Notes: generated by a model from the letters alone, not told the origin. Positions 27,441 to 37,027 are shown, counted from the stretch's first letter. The stretch is 64,000 nt of DNA from Flavobacteriaceae bacterium (GCA_030148025.1 JASBUG010000043.1:124001-188000); one strand, 5' to 3'. Numbers and translations are program-made.

Positions 27441-28376
27441 ATGTTCGGTAAAAAAAAACAAACACCACAAATAGATAAAGAGCAGTTGGAACTTATTCAA
27501 AATGCTCAAAAACGTATTAGACAGAAAAAACGTTTATACATTCATTTTGTTGTTTTTCTTATAGGTGCGCTGTTTTTAATTCTTTTTAATATTGTTCTTG
27601 GCTTTGGAAAGGATTTCAAAATACTAGAAACCGATTGGTTTGTATTTGCTATTCTTGGATGGTTATTTCTATTGCTTTATCATACATTCAATGTGTTTGT
27701 TACTCATAAATTTATGGGTAAAGATTGGGAGAAAGCCGAACTAGATAAGCTTGTTGCTAAACAACAACAACGTATCGAACAATTAAAAAAAGGATTTCTA
27801 AAAGAAGAAAAGCTAATGGCGCAAAGTGAAGCCTACAACACCGTAAAGTCTGAAACCAAACCTGTGCAACAAACAACACCAAAAACTAAAGACCTGACAA
27901 TAATAGTAGCAGCAGCCGAAAATAATGCCATAGGAAAAGACAACGACCTTATCTGGCATTTAAGTGATGACCTCAAACGATTTAAAAATCTCACTAATGG
28001 ACATCATATCATTATGGGACGTAAAACATTTGAAAGTTTCCCGAAGCCTTTACCAAATAGAACTCACATTGTTATTACAAGACAAGCAAATTATAACGTT
28101 CCTGATGGTGTTATAACTGTTAACTCGTTAGCCAGTGCTATTGAAGCTTGTGATAGCGATACTCAACCTTATATTATTGGTGGCGGTGAAATTTATAAGC
28201 AAGCAATGTTATTTGCAAATACTATTGAGCTTACAAGAGTACATCATAGTTTTGAAGCAGATACTTTCTTTCCTGAAATAGATACTACTATCTGGAAAGA
28301 AACACATAATGAGTTTCATGATAAAGACGAAAAACACCAATATGCATTTTCTTTTATAACCTATAAAAGAAGATAA
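27441..28376 (+). CDS. folA: Dihydrofolate reductase fused to an N-terminal 2TM membrane domain
   Basis: The protein has 311 residues. Residues about 12-115 match the 2TM domain: an amphipathic start, helices near 33-53 and 65-87, and the HTFNVFVTHKFMGKDWE motif, followed by a helical KQQQRIEQLKKG segment. A Gln/Thr/Lys-rich linker (about 128-151) leads to a complete DHFR domain (152-311) with AENNAIGKDNDLIWHL, DDLKRFK, HIIMGRKTFES, IGGGEIYKQA and ADTFFPEI. The enzyme regenerates tetrahydrofolate for thyA upstream. The fusion implies a DHFR tethered to the inner membrane on the cytoplasmic side. There is no frame break at the junction. Confidence 0.93.
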   Translation: MFGKKKQTPQIDKEQLELIQNAQKRIRQKKRLYIHFVVFLIGALFLILFNIVLGFGKDFKILETDWFVFAILGWLFLLLYHTFNVFVTHKFMGKDWEKAELDKLVAKQQQRIEQLKKGFLKEEKLMAQSEAYNTVKSETKPVQQTTPKTKDLTIIVAAAENNAIGKDNDLIWHLSDDLKRFKNLTNGHHIIMGRKTFESFPKPLPNRTHIVITRQANYNVPDGVITVNSLASAIEACDSDTQPYIIGGGEIYKQAMLFANTIELTRVHHSFEADTFFPEIDTTIWKETHNEFHDKDEKHQYAFSFITYKRR

Positions 28377-28383
28377 ATATTCC

Positions 28384-28391
28384 TATTTTTG
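28384..28391 (+). promoter_or_regulatory. Candidate -7 box for fabD-lspA
   Basis: TATTTTTG, a full TAnnTTTG match, lies 20 bases before the fabD ATG and starts just after the DHFR stop codon. No clear -33 element is seen. Confidence 0.5.
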
Positions 28392-28411
28392 CAGCAATTA
28401 ATTAACGCAAT

Positions 28412-29305
28412 ATGAACGCATTTATTTTTCCTGGTCAGGGTGCCCAATTTTCTGGAATGGGTCTTGATCTATATGAGAATTCTCCATTAGCTCAAGAATT
28501 ATTTGAAAACGCAAACGATATTCTTGGGTTTTCAATTACAGATATTATGTTTGAAGGATCTGCCGAAGATCTAAAACAAACAAAAGTAACACAACCAGCT
28601 ATCTTTTTACACTCAGTAATATTAGCTAAAACTTTGGGAGATAGTTTTAAGCCAGATATGGTTGCAGGACACTCCTTAGGTGAATTTTCAGCTCTAGTAG
28701 CTAACGGCACCTTAAATTTTGAAGACGGATTAAGATTAGTATCTCAGCGTGCACAAGCTATGCAAAAGGCTTGTGAGCTACAACCAAGCACTATGGCTGC
28801 CGTTTTAGGCCTTGATGATAACATTGTTGAAAAAGTTTGTGAAACTACTCCAGGAACTGTAGTTGCAGCTAATTATAATTGTCCTGGACAATTGGTTATC
28901 TCGGGAGAAATTGACGCGATAAATGCGGCTTGCGAAACCCTAAAAGCTGAAGGTGCTCGTCGTGCTTTAGTATTACCTGTTGGTGGTGCTTTTCATTCTC
29001 CTTTAATGGAACCTGCCAGAGAAGAACTTGCTGCAGCAATTGAAGGTACAACATTCAACAAACCGAACTGTCCTATATATCAAAATGTTACTGCAGCTGC
29101 AATAACTGATGAAAATGAGATCAAAACCAATTTAATTTCGCAATTAACTGCCCCAGTACGTTGGACACAGTCTATTCAACAAATGTTAGCAGATGGTGCT
29201 ACATTGTTTACCGAAGTAGGTCCTGGCAAAGTATTACAAGGCTTAGTGAAAAAAATAAATAGAGAAGCGCAAACAGCTTCTGCTACATTAGAAACACAAG
29301 CTTAG
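28412..29305 (+). CDS. fabD: Malonyl-CoA:ACP transacylase
   Basis: The protein has 297 residues and loads malonyl groups onto ACP for fatty-acid synthesis. The start FIFPGQGAQFSGMG and the nucleophile motif GHSLGE (Ser88) are clear. RAQAMQKAC carries the carboxylate-binding Arg. The active-site His lies in VGGAFHSPLM (near residue 197), and the C-terminal VGPGKVLQGL is typical. lspA begins on the base right after the stop codon, so the two are co-transcribed. Confidence 0.97.
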   Translation: MNAFIFPGQGAQFSGMGLDLYENSPLAQELFENANDILGFSITDIMFEGSAEDLKQTKVTQPAIFLHSVILAKTLGDSFKPDMVAGHSLGEFSALVANGTLNFEDGLRLVSQRAQAMQKACELQPSTMAAVLGLDDNIVEKVCETTPGTVVAANYNCPGQLVISGEIDAINAACETLKAEGARRALVLPVGGAFHSPLMEPAREELAAAIEGTTFNKPNCPIYQNVTAAAITDENEIKTNLISQLTAPVRWTQSIQQMLADGATLFTEVGPGKVLQGLVKKINREAQTASATLETQA

Positions 29306-29791
29306 ATGAAACTCACTCGCTCAGCATCTATAATTTTATTGGTAATTGCTAATATTGCAGCAGACCAGATCTCGAAAGTAATTATTAGAGCTAAGGTAGT
29401 TGCTGGTAGCAGAACTAATATTATAGGCGACTATTTAACACTTCATAACGTTGAAAATGACGGAGCTTTTTTAGGCATGGGTGGTGATCTAAACCCAACT
29501 GTCAAGCTTTTTGTTCTATTAATATTACCAGCTCTTGTATTAGGGTTTGTTCTTGCTCATATGTTTAGAGATAAAAGCATGGATCGATCATCACTAATAG
29601 GTTTTGCCTGCGTAGTTGGTGGTGGTATTGCTAATGTATTTGACAGATTTATGTATGGAGAAGTTACAGACTTTCTTCATATTGATCTTGGAGGTGTTTT
29701 TAGAACTGGTATTTTTAATGTTGCTGACATGTCTGTCACTTTTGGAATGATCATTATACTTTGGAGTAGTTTTAAAAACAGAAAAAAATAA
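29306..29791 (+). CDS. lspA: Lipoprotein signal peptidase (signal peptidase II)
   Basis: The protein has 161 residues and four membrane helices. It cleaves signal peptides from prolipoproteins at the lipobox Cys. The family pattern includes ADQISKVIIRAKV near the N-terminus and ENDGAFLGMG. It also has GGGIANVFDRFMYGEVTDFLHI with the first catalytic Asp, and GIFNVADMSVTFG with the second. It sits directly behind fabD with no gap. Many lipoprotein substrates are encoded in this window. The gene ends at a strong terminator. Confidence 0.93.
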   Translation: MKLTRSASIILLVIANIAADQISKVIIRAKVVAGSRTNIIGDYLTLHNVENDGAFLGMGGDLNPTVKLFVLLILPALVLGFVLAHMFRDKSMDRSSLIGFACVVGGGIANVFDRFMYGEVTDFLHIDLGGVFRTGIFNVADMSVTFGMIIILWSSFKNRKK

Positions 29792-29814
29792 TCAGATCCA
29801 GAAGCTTAAAAAAC

Positions 29815-29849
29815 AAAAAAGCCTCAGCAAATTTTACTGAGGCTTTTTT
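29815..29849. terminator. Bidirectional terminator between lspA and the amidohydrolase gene
   Basis: A 13-base-pair stem AAAAAAGCCTCAG/CTGAGGCTTTTTT with a nine-base loop, placed between two convergent genes. Confidence 0.9.
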
Positions 29850-29869
29850 TATTACTTTTTCTTGAAAAA

Positions 29870-31150
29870 TTAGTTTTTATAGATCTTTCCTTCTTTCATT
29901 ACAAACGATACACCTGTTGCCATTGTTTTAATGTTTCTAGTTGGGTCCTCATCGGTAGCAATAATATCAGCAATAAATCCTTTAGCGATTTGCCCTAATT
30001 CATTATCCATTTCTAATACATCGGCGTTGGTTATAGTTGCAGATTGAATAGCTTCCATCGCTGGCATTCCTGCTTCTACCATATACATGAATTCTTCTCC
30101 ATTTTCACCATGATTAAACACTCCTGCATCTGTGCCAAACGCTATTTTAACTCCCTTTTTATAGGCCTTCCCAAAAGTTTCTTGAATTTTTGGTCCAATT
30201 TCTAAAGCTTTAGGCACTATAATCGCAGGGAAATATCCTTTAATTTTAGCTTTTTCAACCACTTTTTTCCCAGCAATAATAGTTGGCACATAATACGTAC
30301 CATGCTTTACCATTAGATCCATAGTTTCCTCACTCATTAATGTTCCATGCTCAATAGTTGTTACACCTCCAATTACTGCTCTTTGCATACCTTCATCACC
30401 ATGTGCATGTGCTGCTACGATCATACCATAATCTTTAGCAGCTTCACAAATAGCTTTTACCTCTTCTAATGTAAATTGAGGATTTTGACCATTTTTAGCC
30501 ATGCTTAAAACCCCTCCAGTAGCGGTAATCTTAATATTATCTGCACCATCTTTATAACGTTGACGCACTGCTTTTCGAGCATCATCAACACTATTTATCA
30601 CGCCTTCTTTTGGTCCTGGGTCTCCTTTTAAACTGTTTTTAAATCCATTGGTAGGGTCTGCATGACCACCAGTTGTTCCTATGGCTTTTCCTGCAGTAAA
30701 AATCCTTGGACCTACTACCTCTCCTTTAGCGATAGCATTACGCATAGAAATATTTATTCCGGAGCCACCAAGGTCTCTAACCGTTGTAAATCCAGCCATA
30801 AGTGTTTTTTCAGCATATTTAAGTGCTCCAAAGGCAACATCAGCTTCATTTTTTGTAAAACGATCCATATAGGCTCTAGGATTGGACTCGCCTTCAATAT
30901 GAACATGCATATCGATAAGACCAGGCATTACGGTTTTGTTTTTTAAATCGATAATTGCGTCATCTTGACTCTTAGGAATAATAAATCCATCTGCAATGGC
31001 TGTTATTTTTTTTCCAGAAACTACAATGGTTTTGTTCTTAAGAACTTTACCATTCTTAGTATCAATTAATTTACCACAATGTAAATACGTATTTTGAGCT
31101 GTAATACCAAAAGACAGTAACACAGCTAGAAGAAAAAGTATTCTTTTCAT
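29870..31150 (-). CDS. Exported amidohydrolase family protein (imidazolonepropionase-like)
   Basis: The protein has 426 residues. A signal peptide (about 1-18, ending GITAQ) places it in the periplasm. Metal-site motifs of the amidohydrolase superfamily appear in order. They are MPGLIDMHVH (first two His), KITATGGVLS (the position of the bridging Lys), AHAHG, TTIEHGT and FGTDAGVFNHG (Asp). The closest functional group is Xaa-Pro or related dipeptidases and organophosphate-type carboxypeptidases. This could act with the S9 and S33 peptidases elsewhere in the window. The substrate is not certain. Confidence 0.92.
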   Translation of the reverse strand: MKRILFLLAVLLSFGITAQNTYLHCGKLIDTKNGKVLKNKTIVVSGKKITAIADGFIIPKSQDDAIIDLKNKTVMPGLIDMHVHIEGESNPRAYMDRFTKNEADVAFGALKYAEKTLMAGFTTVRDLGGSGINISMRNAIAKGEVVGPRIFTAGKAIGTTGGHADPTNGFKNSLKGDPGPKEGVINSVDDARKAVRQRYKDGADNIKITATGGVLSMAKNGQNPQFTLEEVKAICEAAKDYGMIVAAHAHGDEGMQRAVIGGVTTIEHGTLMSEETMDLMVKHGTYYVPTIIAGKKVVEKAKIKGYFPAIIVPKALEIGPKIQETFGKAYKKGVKIAFGTDAGVFNHGENGEEFMYMVEAGMPAMEAIQSATITNADVLEMDNELGQIAKGFIADIIATDEDPTRNIKTMATGVSFVMKEGKIYKN

Positions 31151-31234
31151 GAGTTGGTTGGTTATAAATTTAAATTATTAAACCTCTAATTTATGAATTT
31201 TATACCCAACAATACAGGAATAAACAATGAAAAT

Positions 31235-32263
31235 TTAAGAAGAGACTTTACGTATATTTTGCTCCCATTTCCATGCTGATGCCATAGCATCATCCAGAGT
31301 TAACTCTGCTTTCCAGCCTAGTTCATTATTAGCCTTTGAGGTATCAGCATAAGCAGCAATAATATCTCCAGCACGACGTTCAGCAATTTTATAATTAAGT
31401 TTTTCACCTGAAACTTTTTCAAACGATTTAATTACCTCCAGAACAGTACTTCCCTTTCCTGTCCCTATATTAAATGTTTCGTAATTCTCCTTATTATTTC
31501 TGCCAATTAAACGCTGAAGCGCTACTACATGAGCTTTTGCCAAATCTACAACATGAATATAATCACGAATACAGGTGCCATCAGATGTTGGATAATCATC
31601 TCCAAACACCGATAATTGCTCTCTAATACCAATAGCTGTTTGAGTAATAAAAGGCACCAGATTTTGAGGCACTCCTATAGGAAGCTCCCCAATGTTTGCT
31701 GTCTCGTGCGCTCCTATAGGGTTAAAATAACGCAACGCAATGGCGTTAAAGTTTTCATTTACCCTACAACTGTCTTGAATGATCTCTTCACCAATTTGTT
31801 TAGTATTCCCATATGGTGATTCTGCCATTTTAACTGGTGCATTTTCTGTAATTGGCAATTCATCCGCCTGACCATATACTGTACAAGAAGAACTAAAAAT
31901 AAAGTTTGAGGTTTCTAATTTTTGTAATTCCTGTAATACATAAACCAATGTATTAATATTATTCTCATAATATTTTAAAGGCTGCTCAACACTTTCGCCA
32001 ACAGCTTTACTCGCTGCAAAATGTATGACTCCTTTTACATCGTTATGTCTGTTAAAAAAATCTATAACCTTGTTCTTTTCTTTAAGATCTATCTGTTCAA
32101 AAACAGGTTGAACACCTGTAATGGAAGTAATTCTTTCTAAGGTATCTATAGATGAATTTGAAAGGTCATCAATTATTACAACTTCAAAACCTTCATCTTG
32201 AAGTTCAACTACCGTATGAGAGCCAATAAAACCAAGTCCTCCTGTTACAAGAATTTTAGCCAT
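31235..32263 (-). CDS. galE: UDP-glucose 4-epimerase
   Basis: The protein has 342 residues and is an extended short-chain dehydrogenase. It has the NAD-binding GGLGFIGSH at residues 8-16, FIFSSSCTVYG with the catalytic Ser/Thr, and YGNTKQIGE with the Tyr-xxx-Lys pair. Others are ALRYFNPIGAHE, TCIRDYIHVVDLAKAHV and FNIGTGKGSTVLEV. It interconverts UDP-glucose and UDP-galactose (or their N-acetyl forms) to supply surface polysaccharide. The gene overlaps the upstream aminotransferase by eight bases. Confidence 0.95.
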   Translation of the reverse strand: MAKILVTGGLGFIGSHTVVELQDEGFEVVIIDDLSNSSIDTLERITSITGVQPVFEQIDLKEKNKVIDFFNRHNDVKGVIHFAASKAVGESVEQPLKYYENNINTLVYVLQELQKLETSNFIFSSSCTVYGQADELPITENAPVKMAESPYGNTKQIGEEIIQDSCRVNENFNAIALRYFNPIGAHETANIGELPIGVPQNLVPFITQTAIGIREQLSVFGDDYPTSDGTCIRDYIHVVDLAKAHVVALQRLIGRNNKENYETFNIGTGKGSTVLEVIKSFEKVSGEKLNYKIAERRAGDIIAAYADTSKANNELGWKAELTLDDAMASAWKWEQNIRKVSS

Positions 32264-33389
32264 TCACAAACTCTATTATGGTATTAGTTATAAACGCTAT
32301 TTGCTCATCATCTAATTCGGTGTGCATTGGTAGCGAAATTACCTCTTTTACCAACTGATTTGTAACGGTAAAATCGGCTTCATTATAGCGCTCATCTTGA
32401 TATGCTTTTTGATTATGTAATGGCACAGGGTAATATACACCACATGGAATACCATTTTCATTTAAATGCTGAACTAAAGCGTCTCGATTAGTATTCTTAA
32501 CCTTTAATGTATATTGATGAAATACATGATTATCATCTGCACCGTTTCTAAAAGGCGTTACAATATGCTCTTGGCCTTTAAATGCTTCATCATATTTTCT
32601 CGCAGCTTCTTTTCTTCGGTTGTTATATTCATCTAACCTTGATAGCTTTGTATTTAAAATGGTTGCCTGAATAGAATCTAATCGTGAATTCACCCCTACT
32701 ACATCATGATAATAACGTCTGTACATACCATGATTTACAATACCTCTAATGGTATGTGCTAGCTCATCGTCATTAGTAAAAATTGCGCCTCCATCACCAT
32801 AACATCCTAAGTTCTTAGACGGAAAGAAAGATGTTGAGGCAACATGTCCAATAGTACCAGCTTTTGCTTTTGTCCCATTACCAGAAGTATAGGTAGCGCC
32901 TATTGCTTGTGCATTATCTTCAATAACAAATAAATTATGCTCGTTTGCTATCTCCATAATAGCATCCATATTAGCACATTGTCCAAATAAATGCACAGGA
33001 ACTATTGCTTTGGTCTTAGGGGTTATTGCTTTTTTTATAGCATCGATATCTATATTAAATGTATCAGGCTCAACATCAACTAAAACTGGTGTTAATCTTA
33101 ACAAGGCAATTACTTCTACAGTAGCAGCAAAAGTAAAATCGGCAGTGATGACCTCATCTCCAGGTTCAAGACCTAATCCCATCATAGCAATTTGTAAGGC
33201 ATCTGTTCCATTAGCACATGGAATAACATGTTTTACATCTAAATAATCTTCTAAGTTTTTTTGAAAATTATGAACTTCGGGGCCATTAATAAATGCTGTA
33301 GATTCAATGACATTTAAGACTGATGCATTGATAGTCTCCTTTATCTCTTCGTATTGACCCTTTAGGTCAACCATTTGTATTTTTTTCAT
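32256..33389 (-). CDS. DegT/DnrJ/EryC1/StrS family sugar aminotransferase
   Basis: The protein has 377 residues and is a PLP-dependent enzyme that transaminates nucleotide-linked keto-sugars for surface glycans. Motifs are PCANGTDALQIAM (PLP phosphate contact), DFTFAATVEV, VPVHLFGQCANMDAI, VIEDNAQAIGA with the PLP-contacting Asp, and FFPSKNLGCYGDGGAI with the Schiff-base Lys. CGVYYPVPLHNQKAY near the end is also typical. It overlaps galE by eight bases, so the two genes are translationally coupled. They lie next to waaA, which supports a role in LPS or capsule sugar supply. The exact keto-sugar is unknown. Confidence 0.93.
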   Translation of the reverse strand: MKKIQMVDLKGQYEEIKETINASVLNVIESTAFINGPEVHNFQKNLEDYLDVKHVIPCANGTDALQIAMMGLGLEPGDEVITADFTFAATVEVIALLRLTPVLVDVEPDTFNIDIDAIKKAITPKTKAIVPVHLFGQCANMDAIMEIANEHNLFVIEDNAQAIGATYTSGNGTKAKAGTIGHVASTSFFPSKNLGCYGDGGAIFTNDDELAHTIRGIVNHGMYRRYYHDVVGVNSRLDSIQATILNTKLSRLDEYNNRRKEAARKYDEAFKGQEHIVTPFRNGADDNHVFHQYTLKVKNTNRDALVQHLNENGIPCGVYYPVPLHNQKAYQDERYNEADFTVTNQLVKEVISLPMHTELDDEQIAFITNTIIEFVNG

Positions 33390-33489
33390 TTTGATTTTTT
33401 GCGAAGTTTACAAAACAATATGCTTTTGTTTTATAGTAAGCGAAAATACAAAATTCATTTGTGCAAGCCAATGAATTTAAGATAAAGAA

Positions 33490-34749
33490 ATGTATTTTAG
33501 CCCAATAGAATTTACTTTGAAAAGTCTTTACAACATACTCACCCATATTGCCGCTTTTCACTTAAAGCTTATAGCGCCTTTTAATAATAAATTACAAAAA
33601 GGAGTTACAGGGAGAGCATTGACCTTTAATACGTTAAGATCTAAAATTAAATCTAACGATAACGTTATTTGGTTTCATTGTGCATCATTAGGGGAATATG
33701 AACAAGGACTTCCAGTTTTTGAAAAAATACGATCACAATATCATACTCATAAAATAGTTTTAAGCTTTTTTTCACCCTCAGGTTATGAGATTAGAAAAAA
33801 CACACCAATTGCCGATGTTGTTGTATATCTGCCTTTAGATACTACTAAAAATGCTAAACAATTTTTAGATCTTATCCATCCTGAATTAATTGTATTTGTA
33901 AAATATGAGTTTTGGCCTAATTATTTAAATGAGATAAAACACAGAAATATCAAAGCTATTCTGATCTCTGCGTTATTTAGAAATGATCAAAGTTTCTTTA
34001 AACCTTATGGCAAATGGATGCAACCATATTTATTTGCCTTTGATCATATTTTTGTTCAAAATAAAACGTCTGAAACACTTTTAAAATCTATTGATTACAC
34101 CAACGTTTCTGTATCTGGGGACACACGATTTGACAGGGTATCAAACCAACTAAATATTGACAACTCTTTAGATTTTATTGAAACTTTTAAAGATCAAAAA
34201 CTGTGCGTAGTTGCTGGTAGCACTTGGCCCGAAGGAGAGAAGCTACTTATTGAATACATAAACAATTGCACTACTGATACCAAATTTATTATCGCTCCGC
34301 ATAATATCAAACCTCAACAAATACACAGTTTGGTGTCCAAATTAAAAAAAGATGTTGTTTTGTTTTCTAAAAAAGAAGATGTTGACCTTAAAAAAGCTGA
34401 TGTGTTTATTGCAGACACCATTGGTATACTATCTAAAATTTATAGCTATGCTGACATTGCATATGTTGGTGGTGCATTAGGAAACACTGGCTTACATAAC
34501 ACCTTAGAACCAGCTGTATTTGGTATTCCGATAATTATTGGGAATAATTATGATAATTTTCCAGAAGCTCATGAAATGAAGACCAACGGTGGACTCTTCA
34601 CTATCAATAACCAAAAGGAGTTTAACATCAAAATGAACGACCTAATTCACGATCCTGATTTGAGATTAAAAGCAGGAAAAGCTAATTCAGATTATATCTC
34701 TAAAAACAAAGGCGCTGTTTCTAGCATTATAGATTATCTAACATTATAA
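33490..34749 (+). CDS. waaA: 3-deoxy-D-manno-octulosonic acid (Kdo) transferase
   Basis: The protein has 419 residues. This membrane-anchored GT30 glycosyltransferase adds Kdo to lipid A precursor. The N-terminal helix is followed by VTGRALTFNTL, WFHCASLGEYEQG (catalytic Glu), KIVLSFFSPSGYE and KYEFWPNYLNEI. The C-terminal half has VAGSTWPEGE, FIIAPHNI, DTIGILSKIYSYADIAYVGG and the NTLEPAVFGIPIIIG donor-site loop. The ATG at 33490 is chosen. A TTG at 33517 is an alternative, and the latter would leave a start closer to the usual length. It diverges from the aminotransferase-galE pair. Confidence 0.95.
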   Translation: MYFSPIEFTLKSLYNILTHIAAFHLKLIAPFNNKLQKGVTGRALTFNTLRSKIKSNDNVIWFHCASLGEYEQGLPVFEKIRSQYHTHKIVLSFFSPSGYEIRKNTPIADVVVYLPLDTTKNAKQFLDLIHPELIVFVKYEFWPNYLNEIKHRNIKAILISALFRNDQSFFKPYGKWMQPYLFAFDHIFVQNKTSETLLKSIDYTNVSVSGDTRFDRVSNQLNIDNSLDFIETFKDQKLCVVAGSTWPEGEKLLIEYINNCTTDTKFIIAPHNIKPQQIHSLVSKLKKDVVLFSKKEDVDLKKADVFIADTIGILSKIYSYADIAYVGGALGNTGLHNTLEPAVFGIPIIIGNNYDNFPEAHEMKTNGGLFTINNQKEFNIKMNDLIHDPDLRLKAGKANSDYISKNKGAVSSIIDYLTL

Positions 34750-34906
34750 GCAACTTTTTAGAAAAGCATTTTAGCTAAACACCTAATTAGTTCATTTTGT
34801 GTATTTTTCGTATATTTAGGTAAATAAAATTGCTTTTTTAATTAGAAAAATCCATCCCACACTATCATTAGTACAACCTAAATTGTAGAATCTAAATATT
34901 ACGATT

Positions 34907-35200
34907 ATGGCAGATGGTTTAAAAATGCTTATAGCAATGGCCTTATTTTTTGGTGCGATGTGGCTTTATGCAATTGCTCCAGACTTATTAGAAGCTCGCC
35001 GCCAAAAGAAAAAGCAAAAACAAAGACTACAGAAGGAAGCCAACAGAAAGGTTGAAAAAATTGAAAAACAAAAAATTCGAGACGAGATCAAAAAAGTAGT
35101 TGACGACCGTCGTAATCGAATTAAACAACATTTAGAATGGCTTAAAGAAATGAATGAAAAGATCAAGAAGCGTCAACAGCATTCAGAGAATTTTTCATAG
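34907..35200 (+). CDS. Small membrane protein with basic coiled-coil tail
   Basis: The protein has 97 residues. One membrane helix (about 5-24, MLIAMALFFGAMWLYAIAP) is followed by a long, strongly charged helical region (KKKQKQRLQKEANRKVEK, then EIKKVVDDRRNRIKQHLEW). It has no cysteines or catalytic motif. No family is recognised. The tail ends four bases before the LytTR regulator gene, which is convergent. The layout, a short anchor with a cytoplasmic coiled coil, suggests a scaffold, but that is inference. Confidence 0.7.
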   Translation: MADGLKMLIAMALFFGAMWLYAIAPDLLEARRQKKKQKQRLQKEANRKVEKIEKQKIRDEIKKVVDDRRNRIKQHLEWLKEMNEKIKKRQQHSENFS

Positions 35201-35204
35201 TTTT

Positions 35205-35918
35205 TTAAGACTCGAAGTATTCTTGTGTTTCTTTCCTAAAAGTTTTACCAATTGGAATATAAACATCTCCAATCTTTAAACGGTGCCTTTCTATTACATT
35301 AACTCGTGATACGGAAACAATAAATGACTTATGAACCTGCCTAAATGCTTCTTTAGGAATAACCTCAAATACATCTTTCATACTTAAACGCACTACTACT
35401 TTTTTACCGGTAGTATGAAACGTAATATAATGTCCGTCTTTTTCAAGATATTCAATACTATCTAAAGATACTCTATGTGTTTTTGGACCACTTTTCAAAT
35501 ACACAACATCTTCGTTTATACTAGCTTCATTCCTAGAGTTAGGTATTGCTGCTCCAGTATTGTTTAATCTATTTTGAGCTTTATTAATGCTCACCAAAAA
35601 GCGATCGTAAGAAATAGGCTTAAGCAAATAATCTACAGCATTATAGTCATAACTTTCAAGCGCGTATTCTGAATAGGCTGTTGTAAAAACAATTAATGGC
35701 GGATTAGTTAAGATCTTAACCAGTTCAATACCAGTAAGCGTTGGCATATTTATATCTACAAATATAAGGTCGATTGTGTTCTGCTTTAAGAAACTCAAAG
35801 CTTCTAACGGATCTCTAAACGATTTCACCAAATTTAAATTGGGTGTACGGTCTACAAATTGAGATAGCACCTCAATAGCCGCTGGTTCATCATCTATAAT
35901 CACACATTTCAAACTCAT
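35205..35918 (-). CDS. LytTR-family response regulator
   Basis: The protein has 237 residues. The receiver domain has acidic D9/D10, phospho-acceptor Asp55 in FVDINMPTLTG, a TTAYSEYALESYDYN segment and the LLKPISYDRF Lys-Pro. A short linker leads to a LytTR DNA-binding domain (about residues 135-237), with SGPKTHRVSLDSIEYLEKDG, HKSFIVSVSRVNVI and YIPIGKTF. The gene overlaps its kinase gene by one base (TAATG). LytTR proteins usually bind paired direct repeats upstream of few targets. The neighbouring serine hydrolase gene is a candidate target. Confidence 0.95.
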   Translation of the reverse strand: MSLKCVIIDDEPAAIEVLSQFVDRTPNLNLVKSFRDPLEALSFLKQNTIDLIFVDINMPTLTGIELVKILTNPPLIVFTTAYSEYALESYDYNAVDYLLKPISYDRFLVSINKAQNRLNNTGAAIPNSRNEASINEDVVYLKSGPKTHRVSLDSIEYLEKDGHYITFHTTGKKVVVRLSMKDVFEVIPKEAFRQVHKSFIVSVSRVNVIERHRLKIGDVYIPIGKTFRKETQEYFES

Positions 35919-37015
35919 TACTGTAATTGTATACGTAAATTTACATCAAAGCATTCATTATCTTTTTGAATATCCAGATGATACTTATCTGGATATACCA
36001 ATTCTAGTCGCTTCTTAACATTGTCAATTCCTATTCCAGAATACACATGATTACTGGTAGTATTTAAAATTTTATTCCTCACATTAAAATGTAATTTATC
36101 TTCCTCTACAGAAATACCAATTTTTATAATACTACTCTGGTGAATAGCTACACCATATTTAAAAGCATTTTCAACAAAAGGAATTAACATAAACGGACTT
36201 ACCTTCGACTTATGTAAATCTCCATTCACTTTTAAATTTACAATTACTTCCTCATCGGCATATCGTAATTGCTGAATTTCGATATAATCCTGAATATACT
36301 TCACCTCCTCCTTAAGGTTGATAAATTCGGCTTGAGAATCGTATATCATAAACCGCATTAAGTTAGACAGCTTTGTAATTGCTTCTGAAGCTTCACTATC
36401 ATTATTACGCTCGGTAATCGCATAAATATTATTTAAGGAATTAAATAAAAAGTGTGGGTTGACCTGAGATTTTAAAAAATTAAGTTCAACTTTAGTTTTT
36501 TCTGCTAATAACGTTTGCTCTCGTGTTTGCTTTTTTAATAAATGCTGCCAATCCTTAAAATATCTATATCCAAAAGACAATGCTAAAAATCCCGTATTTC
36601 GTAATATATGAGGAAATGCTAGACTACGGCGCATTGGAAGATTATCATAATCTGCTCCATATAAAGCTTCGAAGTTATCTGGGAGATTATAAAAATATTT
36701 TATTATTTCTTCAACTCCTTCTTCTAAAGGCAAAAGACCAAAAAACAATATTACTAGAACTAATAAATAGGTTTTTATTTTCTTTCGTTTTAAAAACCTA
36801 GGAATAGCATAATAAATATTTCCAAAAAAAAGTAGTGTAGTCATCAAAATTCCCTTACTAATTCCCCAATAAAGACTACCATCTTTAAGGTTAAACGGAT
36901 AAATAAAAACATAATCCTCTGCACCCTTTAAGAATGGGAAAAAATAGGTCCAACATAATACCCAAAGTACTAAAACCTCAAGAAGGCCTATTAATATTTT
37001 TCTACGTGTTAGCAT
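35918..37015 (-). CDS. LytS/YehU-type sensor histidine kinase
   Basis: The protein has 365 residues. Four membrane helices fill the first 150 residues, and a short coiled coil follows. The His_kinase domain has LNFLKSQVNPHFLFNSLNNI with His188. A HATPase_c domain with SPFMLIPFVENAFKYGV and GIGIDNVKKRLELVYP completes it. Its partner is the LytTR regulator, which overlaps it by one base. The -7 box TATATTTG at 37020-37027 ends just four bases before the ATG, so the message may be leaderless. The signal is unknown. Confidence 0.94.
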   Translation of the reverse strand: MLTRRKILIGLLEVLVLWVLCWTYFFPFLKGAEDYVFIYPFNLKDGSLYWGISKGILMTTLLFFGNIYYAIPRFLKRKKIKTYLLVLVILFFGLLPLEEGVEEIIKYFYNLPDNFEALYGADYDNLPMRRSLAFPHILRNTGFLALSFGYRYFKDWQHLLKKQTREQTLLAEKTKVELNFLKSQVNPHFLFNSLNNIYAITERNNDSEASEAITKLSNLMRFMIYDSQAEFINLKEEVKYIQDYIEIQQLRYADEEVIVNLKVNGDLHKSKVSPFMLIPFVENAFKYGVAIHQSSIIKIGISVEEDKLHFNVRNKILNTTSNHVYSGIGIDNVKKRLELVYPDKYHLDIQKDNECFDVNLRIQLQ

Positions 37016-37019
37016 GTAT

Positions 37020-37027
37020 CAAATATA
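37020..37027 (-). promoter_or_regulatory. -7 box of the first LytS/LytTR operon
   Basis: The minus strand reads TATATTTG, a full TAnnTTTG match, then ATAC, then the ATG. The four-base gap implies a transcript start at or next to the start codon. Confidence 0.55.
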
